A stretch of DNA of 64,000 nt from Actinoalloteichus fjordicus (lineage in GTDB: Bacteria; Actinomycetota; Actinomycetes; Mycobacteriales; Pseudonocardiaceae). Position 1 is the stretch's first letter. Each line of letters begins with the position of its first letter. The position numbers were made by a program, and so were the translations under genes. Where the stretch lies: positions 3,100,001 through 3,164,000 of the forward strand of contig NZ_CP016076.1 in the NCBI RefSeq assembly GCF_001941625.1. The letters run 5' to 3'. Shown in pieces: positions 25,111 to 33,898 of this stretch. Below the pieces are notes generated by a model. It was given only the letters and a program-made list of their open reading frames with translations. It searched no databases and was not told the DNA's origin.

Positions 25111-25866
25111 TCAGCCCCCGTCGCCGTCCCCATCAGGCTCCTCGGAAGCCCTCAGTATCTTGCTCATGCGCTGCATGACGTCGATCTGCGCCGGGTTGTA
25201 GAGATCGGTGATGGCCACGCTGAGCGTCTGTGCTGTGACGTACTTGCCGAGCGGCGTGTCCTGACTCACGTCCAGGAGCCCGGGATGCCGGGCGTCGAGG
25301 TCGCTGACGTGGGCGGCCAGTCGCTTGGCCAGCTCGTGGCGAGTCTGGTCGTCGGCATCGGGCGGCAGGTCGGTGAGGTCGTTGTCCGCGGGGTGCGGTT
25401 CGGTGGTTCTCAGCAGCTGAGCGTAGGTGTTGAGAGCCTCCCGGCCGAGCACCCTGGACAGGACCACGATGAATGCTCGGTCGGCCTCACTGAGGCTCAT
25501 GTCGGAGGTGGACAGGCCCAGCTCGGTCGGCAGATCGGTCGGTGCGGTCTGCTCCAGGGTGACCGCGAGTTCGGCGCGCACCCGTTGCAGGCGTTCGATG
25601 GTCTCGGCCAGCTCGGCATCCAGTGCGCGAAGCTCCTGCTCCGGGTGTTCGTCAGCGTCGCCCATGTCGGCGATCTGCGTCAACGAGAAGCCGAGTTCGG
25701 CCAGCCGCTTGATGCGCAGCAGGCGGACGAGGTGCGCCACGCCGTAGCGCTTGTAGCCGTTGGAGCCTCGTTCGGGTTCGGCGAGCAGGCCGACGGCGTG
25801 ATAGTGCCGCACGGCCCGCAGACTCGTCCCGGCAAGCTCCGCGAGCTGGCGGGTGCTCCACGCCAC
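25111..25866 (-). CDS. MerR-family regulator
   Basis: Transcriptional regulator of 251 aa. The MerR helix-turn-helix is at the N-terminus (WSTRQLAELAGTSLRAVRHYHAVGLLAEPERGSNGYKRYG, ending with the RYG wing and YH/AVGLL signature). A coiled dimerisation helix follows (ELRALDAELAETIERLQRVRAEL) and then a 120-residue C-terminal domain without Cys clusters, so an organic ligand rather than metal is likely. The GTG at 25866 is chosen because GGAGGG lies 9 nt upstream and the HTH begins 2 residues later; an ATG at 25935 is the alternative. It is divergent from the S9 peptidase-like gene across 296 nt, so it may control that gene as well as itself. Confidence 0.88.
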   Translation of the reverse strand: MAWSTRQLAELAGTSLRAVRHYHAVGLLAEPERGSNGYKRYGVAHLVRLLRIKRLAELGFSLTQIADMGDADEHPEQELRALDAELAETIERLQRVRAELAVTLEQTAPTDLPTELGLSTSDMSLSEADRAFIVVLSRVLGREALNTYAQLLRTTEPHPADNDLTDLPPDADDQTRHELAKRLAAHVSDLDARHPGLLDVSQDTPLGKYVTAQTLSVAITDLYNPAQIDVMQRMSKILRASEEPDGDGDGG

Positions 25867-26162
25867 GACTGTCCACCCTCCGCGCAACCGAGCCGTCGGC
25901 GCGGATTCGCCGACTTGCACAACGACGGAGACCATACCGTTACGAGACCGGCCCATCGACGTGTGCGACGCCCCGCGGCGACGACGCGTCCAGTGCCGAG
26001 TGACGTGGATCACCATCGTCGGGCTTGAGTGTGCCGTAGCGGCAGGGCTTCTCCTGAACCGGCGCAGTGCGCAGACGGACACCCGAAGGTCTGCTCCGCC
26101 GGGGCGGAACTCCATACAGACGGCCCGGCGCGTGTCGTCACCGAGCAAGCGAAAGGATCGAC

Positions 26163-28055
26163 ATGGCGTTGCCGAGATTCATCACCGTGGAGGAGTTCTT
26201 CACCTCTCCTGCCCGCAGCCGGGCGTCGATCTCGCCGGACGGGACCAGGATCGCCTACCTGGCGCTGTGGCGGAACCGCCTGAACGTGTGGGTGCAGCGC
26301 ATCGACGTCGACGAGGCCGCGCGGTGTGTGACCGCAGAGGAGGCTCGCGACGTGCGGGACTACCGCTGGACCGATGATCCTCGGTGGCTGCTCTACACCC
26401 ACAGCGGCGGCGGTGACGACCTCGGCCACCTCTACCGGGTGGATCTCGCGGACCCGGCCGCGCCGATCGTCGACCTCACGCCCTTCCCTGGCGCGGTGGT
26501 CGCCCAGTTCGAGCTTCCCGCCCGCCGACCGGGGAAGGCGATCGTCACGCTGAGCAGTGAGCGGCTCGATGCGCTGGATCTCTACGAGGTCGACATCGCC
26601 AGTGGTGAACTCGTGATGCTGGCGCAGAGCCCCGGCGACGTCGGCGGCTGGCTGTGTGGTCCCGAGGGGGACGTGTTCGCTCTCGCCCTGACGATCGACG
26701 GCGACATCGAACTGTCGCGGTGGGACGGTGTCACCAAGACGTTGACCCCGATCATGCTGTGTGAGGGCGCCGACTACCCGATGTCCGTCTACCCGACTCA
26801 GATCACCCCGGACGGGACCGGGCTGTGGATCGGCTCCAACCGGGGCAGCGACCGGACTCGGCTGGTTCGGCTCGACCTGGCCACCGGCGCGGAGTCCGAG
26901 GTCGACAGCCATCCGACATTCGACCTGGACAGCCGCTCCGCCGTGGCCCCCGCGCTTCCGTCGCCGCTCATCCTCCGCCAGGGGACGGGAGAACTGATCG
27001 GGGCCCGCTATCTGGGCGGGCGGCAGGTAATCCACGCTCTGGACCCCAGGTTCGCCGAGGTGCTGGCGAACCTGGAGAAGCTCTCCGACGGCGATCTCGC
27101 CGCAGTGTCCTCGGACGAGAGCGAACGGCGATGGCTCGTCTCCTTCACTGGTGATCGTGATCCCGGGGCCACCTTCCTCTACGACCATGCGACGGGAGAG
27201 AGCAGACTGCTCTTCCGCGCGTATCCGGCGCTGGACCCTGAGGCGCTGGCGCCGATGACACCGGTCACGATCCCCGCCCGCGACGGGGTCGCGCTGCCCT
27301 CGTATCTGACGCTGCCGGTGGGCGTGGAGCCTGCCGGGCTGCCGTTGGTCCTGGTGGTCCACGGCGGTCCGTGGTTTCGGGACGGCTGGGGGTACCACCC
27401 GGTCGTCCAGCAGTTGGCCAATCGCGGCTACGCGGTGCTCCAGGTGAACTTCCGCGGGTCGACCGGCTTCGGCAAGGCCTTCGTCAAGGCCGCCATCGGG
27501 GAGTTCGCAGGCAAGATGCACCACGACCTCATCGACGCCGCCACCTGGGCCGTCCGGCAGGGCTACGCCGATCCCGATCGGATCGCGATCTTCGGCGGCG
27601 CCTACGGCGGCTACGCGGCGCTGGTCGGCGCCACCTTCACCCCCGGCTTCTTCGCCGCCGCCGTCGACTACGTCGGCATGTCGAACCTCGTCAGCTTCAT
27701 GCGGACGCTGCCCGAGGCGCTCCGGCCCTTCCTGGCCAACAACTGGCACCTCTTCGTCGGCGATCCCGACGAGCCCGCGCAGCGCACCGACATGCTGGCC
27801 CGCTCGCCGATCAGCAGGCTGGATCAGCTCCGCGCGCCCCTGCTGATGGTCCGGCGGGCCTCGGGCGCCCGAGCGGGCCGGTCCGAGGCCGAGGAGATCG
27901 TGGCGGCACTGCGCGCCCGCGACGTCGAGGCCGAGTGTCTGGTCGAGGAGGAGGGGGACCTCTTCCGCAGTCCGGAGAACCTGATCGACACGCAGCGCGC
28001 GGTCGACCGCTTCCTGGCCCGGCACCTGGGCGGGCGGCAGGACGACGCGTGGTGA
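26163..28055 (+). CDS. S9 prolyl-oligopeptidase-like protein, catalytic triad lost
   Basis: Protein of 630 aa with a beta-propeller N-terminal domain (about 20-350; WD-like stretches such as ISPDGTRIAYLALW and DYRWTDDPRWLLYT) and an alpha/beta-hydrolase C-terminal domain (about 365-625). The family's oxyanion motif HGGPWFRDGWG is kept. The nucleophile motif GxSxGG reads FGGAYGGYAA, with Ala480 in place of Ser. The catalytic His region, normally EGHGF, reads EEGDLFRSPEN (Asp599), and the Asp-bearing GANDPRV region reads RRASGARA. All three triad residues are therefore absent, while the fold and length are normal. It is probably a non-catalytic binding protein or pseudoenzyme. ATG at 26163 follows AAAGG. 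Confidence 0.88.
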   Translation: MALPRFITVEEFFTSPARSRASISPDGTRIAYLALWRNRLNVWVQRIDVDEAARCVTAEEARDVRDYRWTDDPRWLLYTHSGGGDDLGHLYRVDLADPAAPIVDLTPFPGAVVAQFELPARRPGKAIVTLSSERLDALDLYEVDIASGELVMLAQSPGDVGGWLCGPEGDVFALALTIDGDIELSRWDGVTKTLTPIMLCEGADYPMSVYPTQITPDGTGLWIGSNRGSDRTRLVRLDLATGAESEVDSHPTFDLDSRSAVAPALPSPLILRQGTGELIGARYLGGRQVIHALDPRFAEVLANLEKLSDGDLAAVSSDESERRWLVSFTGDRDPGATFLYDHATGESRLLFRAYPALDPEALAPMTPVTIPARDGVALPSYLTLPVGVEPAGLPLVLVVHGGPWFRDGWGYHPVVQQLANRGYAVLQVNFRGSTGFGKAFVKAAIGEFAGKMHHDLIDAATWAVRQGYADPDRIAIFGGAYGGYAALVGATFTPGFFAAAVDYVGMSNLVSFMRTLPEALRPFLANNWHLFVGDPDEPAQRTDMLARSPISRLDQLRAPLLMVRRASGARAGRSEAEEIVAALRARDVEAECLVEEEGDLFRSPENLIDTQRAVDRFLARHLGGRQDDAW

Positions 28056-28274
28056 CCGGCGGCGCCGAGCGCGCCCCGTCTCGTCGCCGAGCCCGAGCAG
28101 GCAGCGCGGGTGGGCGTCCGGCCTCGCCGCGGGTGTCTTTCGAGACTCGACCCCGCCGGGGTGGCGGACGCGACGGCCAGGTCGTCAGTACCGGACGAGG
28201 TGCCTCCGATGTCACGATCCGCGTCGATCTCGTGACTCTGCGCGCTATGCTCGGGGTGGCGTGAGGGGGCGAAC

Positions 28275-29216
28275 ATGGGACGCAGATCGAGGCGACGTAG
28301 AGCATCCCGTCGACGCGAGGCTCCCGCGAAACCGGAATGGCGTCGATGGTGGACCTGGGCCAGCGTGGCCATGATCCCGGCGGTGCTCACGGTCGGCGGA
28401 GTCTGGTTGGGGGCAGGCATCAGCCTGAATCAGGCAGGCGAGCAGGAGGCCCGCGCCCAGCAGGGCGCGAACCGGTTCGAAGACGCGAGACTGGCCGCCG
28501 AGCCTGCGGTGACCGCCCGCGTCCGCCCGGTCGGCGTCTCACCGCAGACCTGGGTGTTCCCCGACGTGATCGACCAGGCGACCCTGGAACGCACCTACGG
28601 CAGGCCGCAGGACGACCTGGTGCGCGAGTTCGGCGCGCGGGGCGCGGTCCTGAGCGACTCGGATCTGGTGCCGGTCGGGAACATCTACAAGACCCGGAGC
28701 AGTTTTCGCGTCACGCTGGTGGGCAATCGGCGCGAGCCCGTCCGGGTCGTCGCCGCGCGGGCGCTGGTCGTCGAGCAGGCACCGCCGCTGGACGGGACCG
28801 TGCTGCACGAGACTCCGCAGGGCATGGGCGACGTGGAGAACGTCTTCGTGGATCTGGACACTCCCGGCGGCACGTTGATGTACGACGATGCCACCGGCGG
28901 GAGCCCGCGTCCGTGGCTCGACGTTCGTTCGGTGGCCGTGGAGCAGGGTGAGGCCGTCGACCTGGAGATCTCCTCCCTGACCTCGGAACACCGCTATCTG
29001 TGGCGGCTCGAACTGACCGTCGACTACGGCTCCACCCGAGGCGAGACGATCGTCGTCGGTGCGGACGGCACCCCCGACGGGGAGCCGTTCGAATCCAACG
29101 CCTGGTCGCCGGGAAAACCCGGCCTGGACGGGATGCTGGCCAAGGAGATGTTCCACTACCGAGGGGGGATCCACCACGTCTACGGGGACGACTGGTCCTG
29201 GTCTGCTCCCGGTTGA
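28275..29216 (+). CDS. Hypothetical single-pass membrane protein
   Basis: Unrecognised 313-aa protein. A strongly basic N-terminus (RRSRRRRASRRRE) is followed by one transmembrane helix (about 27-52, WWTWASVAMIPAVLTVGGVWLGA). The remaining 260 residues would be extracellular and look beta-rich (FRVTLVGNRREPVRVVAARALVVE, LEISSLTSEHRYLWRLELTVDYG). No known domain. It lies 219 nt after the S9-like gene on the same strand, so a shared transcript is possible but unproven. Confidence 0.75.
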   Translation: MGRRSRRRRASRRREAPAKPEWRRWWTWASVAMIPAVLTVGGVWLGAGISLNQAGEQEARAQQGANRFEDARLAAEPAVTARVRPVGVSPQTWVFPDVIDQATLERTYGRPQDDLVREFGARGAVLSDSDLVPVGNIYKTRSSFRVTLVGNRREPVRVVAARALVVEQAPPLDGTVLHETPQGMGDVENVFVDLDTPGGTLMYDDATGGSPRPWLDVRSVAVEQGEAVDLEISSLTSEHRYLWRLELTVDYGSTRGETIVVGADGTPDGEPFESNAWSPGKPGLDGMLAKEMFHYRGGIHHVYGDDWSWSAPG

Positions 29217-29674
29217 TCAGCGCCCGGCCCGCCGCCGGTCCACCCGGGTCGACGTGGCGCGCGGCTCGCGTGAGTGGGGGACCTGAGGTGCCCATGGGGG
29301 GACGGGCCGTCGAGTGTCGCTGGCTACTGTCGTTCGGCTGTACCGTCCCCGGCACCGACGCACTTCCGGCGTCGGCGTCGGACCGCCGAGCGGATGCCGC
29401 CGGGCGCGCGAGAGACCGGGCCCCGCCGCAGCGCCGGCACTGCGGACTAGGTGCGTGCGGACGCATCATTCTATTCCGGCAATCCCGTCCTATTACCACT
29501 CGAACGGGTCATGTTCGATTTCTTCTCCTCCATTAAGGTCGGTGACGCCGAGGCGGGAAGTAGAATCTCGTCGACTTCTCCGGCTCTCGCTGGGCGGGCT
29601 TCTTCTCGCGATGCTCTGGGGTTGATCGCGAAGCCTGCCGACGTGAACACTCACATCTCATCGAGGAGATCTCC
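29217..29674. other. Intergenic region upstream of the avidin gene (458 nt)
   Basis: No gene is seen. The part from 29455 to 29560 is unusually A/T-rich for this window and may hold the promoter of the avidin gene. GAGGAG at 29663-29668 is its ribosome site. Confidence 0.55.
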
Positions 29675-30202
29675 GTGTTTGGAAAAAGAAGGACGTTCGC
29701 CGTCATCTTCGCCGCGTTGTTCACCTTGTTCGCCAGCACCGCAGGTGCTGCCGAGGCCCCGGAATCCGGGGGGCCGCCGAGCACGGTCGGCATCACCGGG
29801 ACGTGGTACAACCAGCTCGGCTCCACCATGGTCATCACCGCCGGGACGGACGGGTCGCTCAGCGGAACCTACGAGTCTGCGGTCGGCAACGCGGAGAACA
29901 CCTACGTCCTGACCGGACGCTACGACACCGATTCGCCCACCGGCCAGGGCATCCCGCTGGGCTGGGTGGTGGCCTACGAGAACACCTTCCGCAACGCTCA
30001 CTCCGTCGCGACCTGGAGCGGACAGTACTTCGACGAGGCCGAGGATCGGATCAACACCCAGTGGATCCTGACCTCGTCGAGCACGCCCGCGAACGAGTGG
30101 AGCTCCGCCCGGCTCGGCCACGACGAGTTCAGCCGGGTCGAGCCGTCCCCTGCGGACATCGAGCGGGCGCGCGCGGCCGGCGTGACGGCCCCGACGGGCT
30201 GA
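29675..30202 (+). CDS. Secreted streptavidin homologue (avidin family)
   Basis: Biotin-binding protein of 175 aa, GTG start with GAGGAG 6 nt upstream. Signal peptide 1-25 (ending ASTAGAAEA). The mature part follows streptavidin closely: [53 protein letters not shown], and LGHDEF. Biotin contacts corresponding to streptavidin N23, S27, Y43, S45, N49, W79, S88, W92, W108, W120 and D128 are all present (here N46, S50, Y66, S68, N72, W97, S110, W114, W130, W142, D150). The contact T90 is Ala112 here. The loop after RYD is shorter by about one residue. It probably forms a tetramer and binds biotin outside the cell. No biotin-antimetabolite genes are seen nearby. Confidence 0.95.
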   Translation: MFGKRRTFAVIFAALFTLFASTAGAAEAPESGGPPSTVGITGTWYNQLGSTMVITAGTDGSLSGTYESAVGNAENTYVLTGRYDTDSPTGQGIPLGWVVAYENTFRNAHSVATWSGQYFDEAEDRINTQWILTSSSTPANEWSSARLGHDEFSRVEPSPADIERARAAGVTAPTG

Positions 30203-30831
30203 TCCCCGGCGAGTCGACGGTCGGCGCCGACCACATCGCTGCGGGGCCGTATGGTCCTCTCGGCAGCAGGCAGGTCGGTCGCCGTCGGCGCTGATCGCCT
30301 GCCGAGGTCGCGGCGCTCGAATCGGGAATTCGATCGGAGCTGATCGGTCGCCATTCCCCGCGAGTGTTGATGTCGACAATGATTCGTCGACAGTGAATTC
30401 GTGAAACAGTTCCGCGAAAAGTCGACATCAGGTGTGAAAGAAACGGATCAACCGGTGTCGTCGAAGTCCGCCGATGGTCCCGGTGTGAATCGGCGGCGGG
30501 CCGACGACAGCCGCAGTCGACGATCCGCCTGCGCGAGTGTGTCGATTCGAGGTCGACGCAGTCGGATCGATGCCGGCCGGGCGGGTCGCCGTGGTCGACG
30601 GCGACCCGCTTTCGGAGGAGGCGACCTCGACGGCGGTCATCCCACCCGGCGGCGGTGACCCGCCGCCGGGTGGGGCGGTGCGACACCGACTCTGTGGGCA
30701 ATGCGGCACCGTCCGCAAGGCGTCCACCGGCTGCACCGCCGCCGACCCGTTCGGTCTTCGGCGCGCTGGCCCGAGTCCGTCGCGCCCCTGCCGGGCCTCC
30801 GAGCAACAGGCCGATCACCGACCTCCCGAGA
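30203..30831. other. Non-coding region (629 nt)
   Basis: I see no convincing gene on either strand. Frames here are Arg/Ser-rich and lack the codon pattern of their neighbours. No hairpin stands out. Confidence 0.55.
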
Positions 30832-31236
30832 TCACCCCGAGGATCCGACCGCGCTGGGTTCGCACTCCCGGCTGCGGTCGGGCATCCGTCGCTCCGTGGC
30901 CTCGATGTGCTCCTGAAGCGCTCGGCGGGAACGGCCGAGCGTCTCGATCTGGGCGTCGAGACCGCCGAGCCGTGCGCGCAGCGTGGTCAGAGCCTCCGGA
31001 CAGGGCTCCAGATCGGGCGCCGCGCCGGTGACGCACGGCTGCAGGAAGCGGATCTCCTGCGTCGACAGCCCGGCCGCGAGCAACTGCCTGATCTGCGTGA
31101 CGATCAGCACGGCATCCTCGGTGTACTCGCGGTAGCCGCCCGCGCTGCGCCGGGGCGCAAGGAGGCCCTGGGACTCGTAGTACCGCAGTTGATGGGGGTG
31201 GACGTCGGTACGCCTGCTCAGCTCTCCGATCAGCAC
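30832..31236 (-). CDS. MerR-family regulator (of the fused oxidoreductase)
   Basis: Transcriptional regulator of 134 aa. HTH VLIGELSRRTDVHPHQLRYYESQGLLAPRRSAGGYREY with the typical MerR LRYYE-GLL-RR signature, followed by a dimerisation helix and a LQPCVTGAAPDLEPCPE segment whose two Cys are a frequent feature of this subgroup. The GTG at 31236 is chosen for the AAAGGAG site upstream; an ATG at 31257 is possible. Divergent from the fused oxidoreductase gene, with a MerR-type palindrome in between. Confidence 0.9.
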   Translation of the reverse strand: MLIGELSRRTDVHPHQLRYYESQGLLAPRRSAGGYREYTEDAVLIVTQIRQLLAAGLSTQEIRFLQPCVTGAAPDLEPCPEALTTLRARLGGLDAQIETLGRSRRALQEHIEATERRMPDRSRECEPSAVGSSG

Positions 31237-31271
31237 GGTGACTCCTTTCGCATGCATTGCGGGCCGCGCGC

Positions 31272-31302
31272 TTGACCTTCATACCGATGTGAAGGTTGAT
31301 GA
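31272..31302 (+). promoter_or_regulatory. MerR-type operator/promoter
   Basis: A TTGACC -35 element at 31272-31277 is followed by the inverted repeat ACCTTCA-N8-TGAAGGT (about 31275-31296). A TGATGA -10 candidate lies 19 nt downstream of the -35, the long spacer characteristic of MerR-activated promoters. It drives the gene at 31310, whose ATG lies immediately downstream. Confidence 0.7.
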
Positions 31303-31309
31303 TCGTGTC

Positions 31310-32719
31310 ATGACCATCGACTCTTCTTCCGGGCAGCTCCCGACCCGCGACCACGATGCCGAGCAGGCTCCGGTGACGGTGATCGGCCTCGGCCTGATGG
31401 GCCGGGCACTCGCCGAGGCGTTCCTGCGAGCAGGCCACCCCACCACCGTGTGGAACCGCACGGCGGCGAAGGCCGACCCGCTCGTCGCCCAGGGCGCGAC
31501 GCTCGCCGCCTCCGTGGGCGAGGCCGTCGCGGCGGCGCCGCTCGTCGTCGTCTGCGTCGCGGACTACGACGCCGTGCTGGGACTCCTCGATCCGGTGGGC
31601 GAGGTCCTCGACGGCCGAGTCCTGGTGAACCTGACCTCGGGCTCCTCGGCGCAGGCGCGCCAGACCGCGCGGTGGGCGGATGAGCGGAGCGTCGGCTACC
31701 TCGACGGCGCGATCATGACGGACCCGCAGGCCGTCGGCGGCGCGGACACCGTCATCCTCTACAGCGGGTCGGGGGAGTCCTTCGCGCGGCACGCGCCGAC
31801 CCTGCGCGTCCTCGGTGGGAAGACCACGCACCTCGGCGAGGACCACGGGCTGGCGTCGTTGCACGACGTGGCCCTGCTCAGCCTGATGTGGAGCGTGCTC
31901 AACAGCTTCCTCCACGGTGCCGCGCTGGTGGGCACCGCGGGCGTGGGCGCTGCGGCGTTGCACCCGCTGGCGGTCTCGATCATCGAGACCACGACCGGGT
32001 GGCTGTCCCGATACGCGCGTCAGGTCGACGACGGCGCGTACCCGGCCGACGACGCGACCATCGACACGCACCGTGGCGCGATGGCGCACCTCGTGCACGA
32101 GAGCGCGGCCCTCGGGATCGACGTCGACCTCCCCAGGTTCCTCACGGCGCTGGCCGACCGGGCCGTGGCCGACGGGCGCGGCGGCGAGGGCTATTCGGCG
32201 ATGATCGAGCAGTTCCGCAGGCCCTCGGCCACGCAGGCGGCGTCGGCTGCCGAGGCGCAGCCGACCGATGTCGAGCAGGCCCCGGACGCGAGCGCAACCC
32301 CGTTCGACCCGCACACCCTGCTCGCCGAGGCTCGCCTCGGCGTCCTCGCGACGATCAAGTCGGACGGCCGCCCCCAGCTCTCGCCGGTCACGCCCTTCTA
32401 CGACCGGGCGGCCGGTGTCCTCTACGTCTCGATGACCGAGGGCCGGGCCAAGACGGTGAATCTGCGCCGGGACCCGCGCGCCACCCTGGAGGTCACCAGC
32501 GCCGACGGCTGGGCATGGGCCACCGCCGAGGGCACGGCGACGCTCATCGGTCCGGGCACCGACCCGCACGGCCCCGAGGTCGAGGCGCTGGTGGACTACT
32601 ACCGCAGCGCTGCGGGCGAGCACCCCGACTGGGACGAGTATCGGTCGGTGATGGTGTCCGACCGCCGGGTGCTCATGGTGATGACCGTCGACCACGTCTA
32701 CGGCGCCGACATCGGCTGA
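31310..32719 (+). CDS. Fusion: imine-reductase-like dehydrogenase plus PPOX-type flavin/F420 domain
   Basis: Two-domain protein of 469 aa. Residues about 20-300 are an NADP-binding 6-phosphogluconate-dehydrogenase-like oxidoreductase of the imine reductase type (VTVIGLGLMGRALAEAFL, WNRTAAKA, helical C-terminal part with HDVALLSLMWSVLNSFLHG). Residues about 325-465 form a pyridoxamine-phosphate-oxidase-like split barrel (LGVLATIKSDGRPQLSPVTPFYDRAAGVLYVS, KTVNLRRDPRATLEV). They are joined by an Ala/Gln-rich linker. Imine reductases reduce C=N bonds with NADPH; PPOX proteins bind FMN or F420. The fusion suggests hydride relay or sequential steps, which is inference. It is preceded by a MerR-type promoter. 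Confidence 0.88.
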   Translation: MTIDSSSGQLPTRDHDAEQAPVTVIGLGLMGRALAEAFLRAGHPTTVWNRTAAKADPLVAQGATLAASVGEAVAAAPLVVVCVADYDAVLGLLDPVGEVLDGRVLVNLTSGSSAQARQTARWADERSVGYLDGAIMTDPQAVGGADTVILYSGSGESFARHAPTLRVLGGKTTHLGEDHGLASLHDVALLSLMWSVLNSFLHGAALVGTAGVGAAALHPLAVSIIETTTGWLSRYARQVDDGAYPADDATIDTHRGAMAHLVHESAALGIDVDLPRFLTALADRAVADGRGGEGYSAMIEQFRRPSATQAASAAEAQPTDVEQAPDASATPFDPHTLLAEARLGVLATIKSDGRPQLSPVTPFYDRAAGVLYVSMTEGRAKTVNLRRDPRATLEVTSADGWAWATAEGTATLIGPGTDPHGPEVEALVDYYRSAAGEHPDWDEYRSVMVSDRRVLMVMTVDHVYGADIG

Positions 32720-32866
32720 TCGCGCTGTCGACCACGGCGCCGGACGGACGGTACGGGCGACGATGTCGGCCCGCCGCCGTTCACCCGGCCGCCGCCCGAT
32801 CGGTCCGCGCCAGGACGGGCGGCGAGGCGCGCCTCGCCGCCGCCGCGAGCTGGCTGCCCGCCAGGA

Positions 32867-32906
32867 CCGTCGTGGCGGTCGCCCGAGAAGGGGACCGCCA
32901 CGACGG
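32867..32906. terminator. Bidirectional hairpin terminator
   Basis: A perfect 14-bp stem (CCGTCGTGGCGGTC, 32867-32880, with 32893-32906) encloses a 12-nt loop. It lies between the convergent fused oxidoreductase and isomerase-like genes. Confidence 0.8.
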
Positions 32907-32932
32907 GCCGGCGAGCAGCTTGCGGCCGGTCT

Positions 32933-33799
32933 TTAGAACCGCATCGTCGACAGGTACTCGTAGCTGCGCAGCGCGCTGTTCAGCGGATCGGCGGGCGCGT
33001 CGTGCTCCACGACGTACTCCCGCACCCCCGACCGCCGCTCGGCGAACATCCGAGGGAAGTCCAGCGTGCCGTGGCCGACGTCCTCGAAGGAGCCGTCGGC
33101 GGCCATGTCCTTGACGTGGAACACCGGGAACCGTCCCGGATACCGGCGGAAGTAGTCCACCGGGTCGTAGCCGCCGTCCACCGCCCAGTAGAGGTCGAGT
33201 TCGAAGTTCACCAGTCGACGGTCGGTCTCCTCCACCAGGATGTCGTAGAGCACCTCGCCGTCGACGGTGGCGAAGTCGAAACCGTGGTTGTGATACAGGA
33301 AGCGCAGCCCGGCCTTGCGTGCCGCCAGGCCTGCCACGTTGAACTCCCCGGCCACCTGACGGTAGCCCGCCGGGTTCTGCAGTTCGCCGGGCAGTGACGG
33401 CACCACGACCGACTGCACCCCCAGCACGTGGGCGTCGGCCAGCGCCTGCTGCCAGTCGCCTCGGATGGCGTCCAGGCTCAGGTGGGTGAGCACGGCCCGC
33501 AGCCCGGCCGTGTCGAGCATGGCGCGGAACTCCTGCGGACGGTGGCCGTAGAGCCCGCTCACGCCCACCGTCGCGTAGCCGATCTCGCCGAGCCGGTTCA
33601 AGGTGCCCTGGGGGTCGGACTCCATCAGGCTCCGCACCGTGTAGAGCTGAATGCCGATGTGCTCCCTCGGCACCCGGCGGTGCCTGCCCGGCGTCGCCGC
33701 CGCGTTCGCCGTGATCAGTCCTGAGGCGCCGACGGCGACGGCCGCGCCGCCCGCCAGACGAAGGAATCCCCGGCGGGACTCCGGTTGCACGATGCCCAT
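32933..33799 (-). CDS. Tat-exported sugar phosphate isomerase/epimerase-like TIM-barrel protein
   Basis: Protein of about 288 aa. A twin-arginine signal peptide (ESRRGFLRLAGGAAVAVGASGLITANAAA) precedes a xylose-isomerase-like TIM barrel beginning HIGIQLYTVRSLMESDPQGTLNRLGEIGY. Metal-ligand positions of the family are recognisable in YHNHGFDF, NFELDLYWAVDGG, FHVKDM and VEHD. Export by Tat implies the metal is loaded before secretion. Substrate unknown. The start at 33799 places the RR at residue 9-10; an ATG 3 codons upstream is equally possible. It is 100 nt downstream of the ThuA/dehydrogenase gene, and both may act on the same sugar outside the cell. Confidence 0.88.
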   Translation of the reverse strand: MGIVQPESRRGFLRLAGGAAVAVGASGLITANAAATPGRHRRVPREHIGIQLYTVRSLMESDPQGTLNRLGEIGYATVGVSGLYGHRPQEFRAMLDTAGLRAVLTHLSLDAIRGDWQQALADAHVLGVQSVVVPSLPGELQNPAGYRQVAGEFNVAGLAARKAGLRFLYHNHGFDFATVDGEVLYDILVEETDRRLVNFELDLYWAVDGGYDPVDYFRRYPGRFPVFHVKDMAADGSFEDVGHGTLDFPRMFAERRSGVREYVVEHDAPADPLNSALRSYEYLSTMRF

Positions 33800-33849
33800 C
33801 TCACTCAAGCCCTTCTCGCTGAATGACGCTGCTCGTCCGTGGGGTGGCA

Positions 33850-33893
33850 GGCGCGGCCCGGCCGGGGAGGAGGACCCCGACCGGGGCCGCGCC
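33850..33893 (-). terminator. Hairpin between the two secreted sugar genes
   Basis: A GC-rich inverted repeat (GGCGCGGCCC... with ...GGGGCCGCGCC) closely follows the stop of the ThuA/dehydrogenase gene. It probably acts as an attenuator or terminator before the isomerase-like gene. Confidence 0.5.
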
Positions 33894-33898
33894 AGGCT

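Noticed and set aside
26010-28025. A 671-codon minus-strand frame
   Set aside because: Antisense to the S9-like gene; no protein domain seen.
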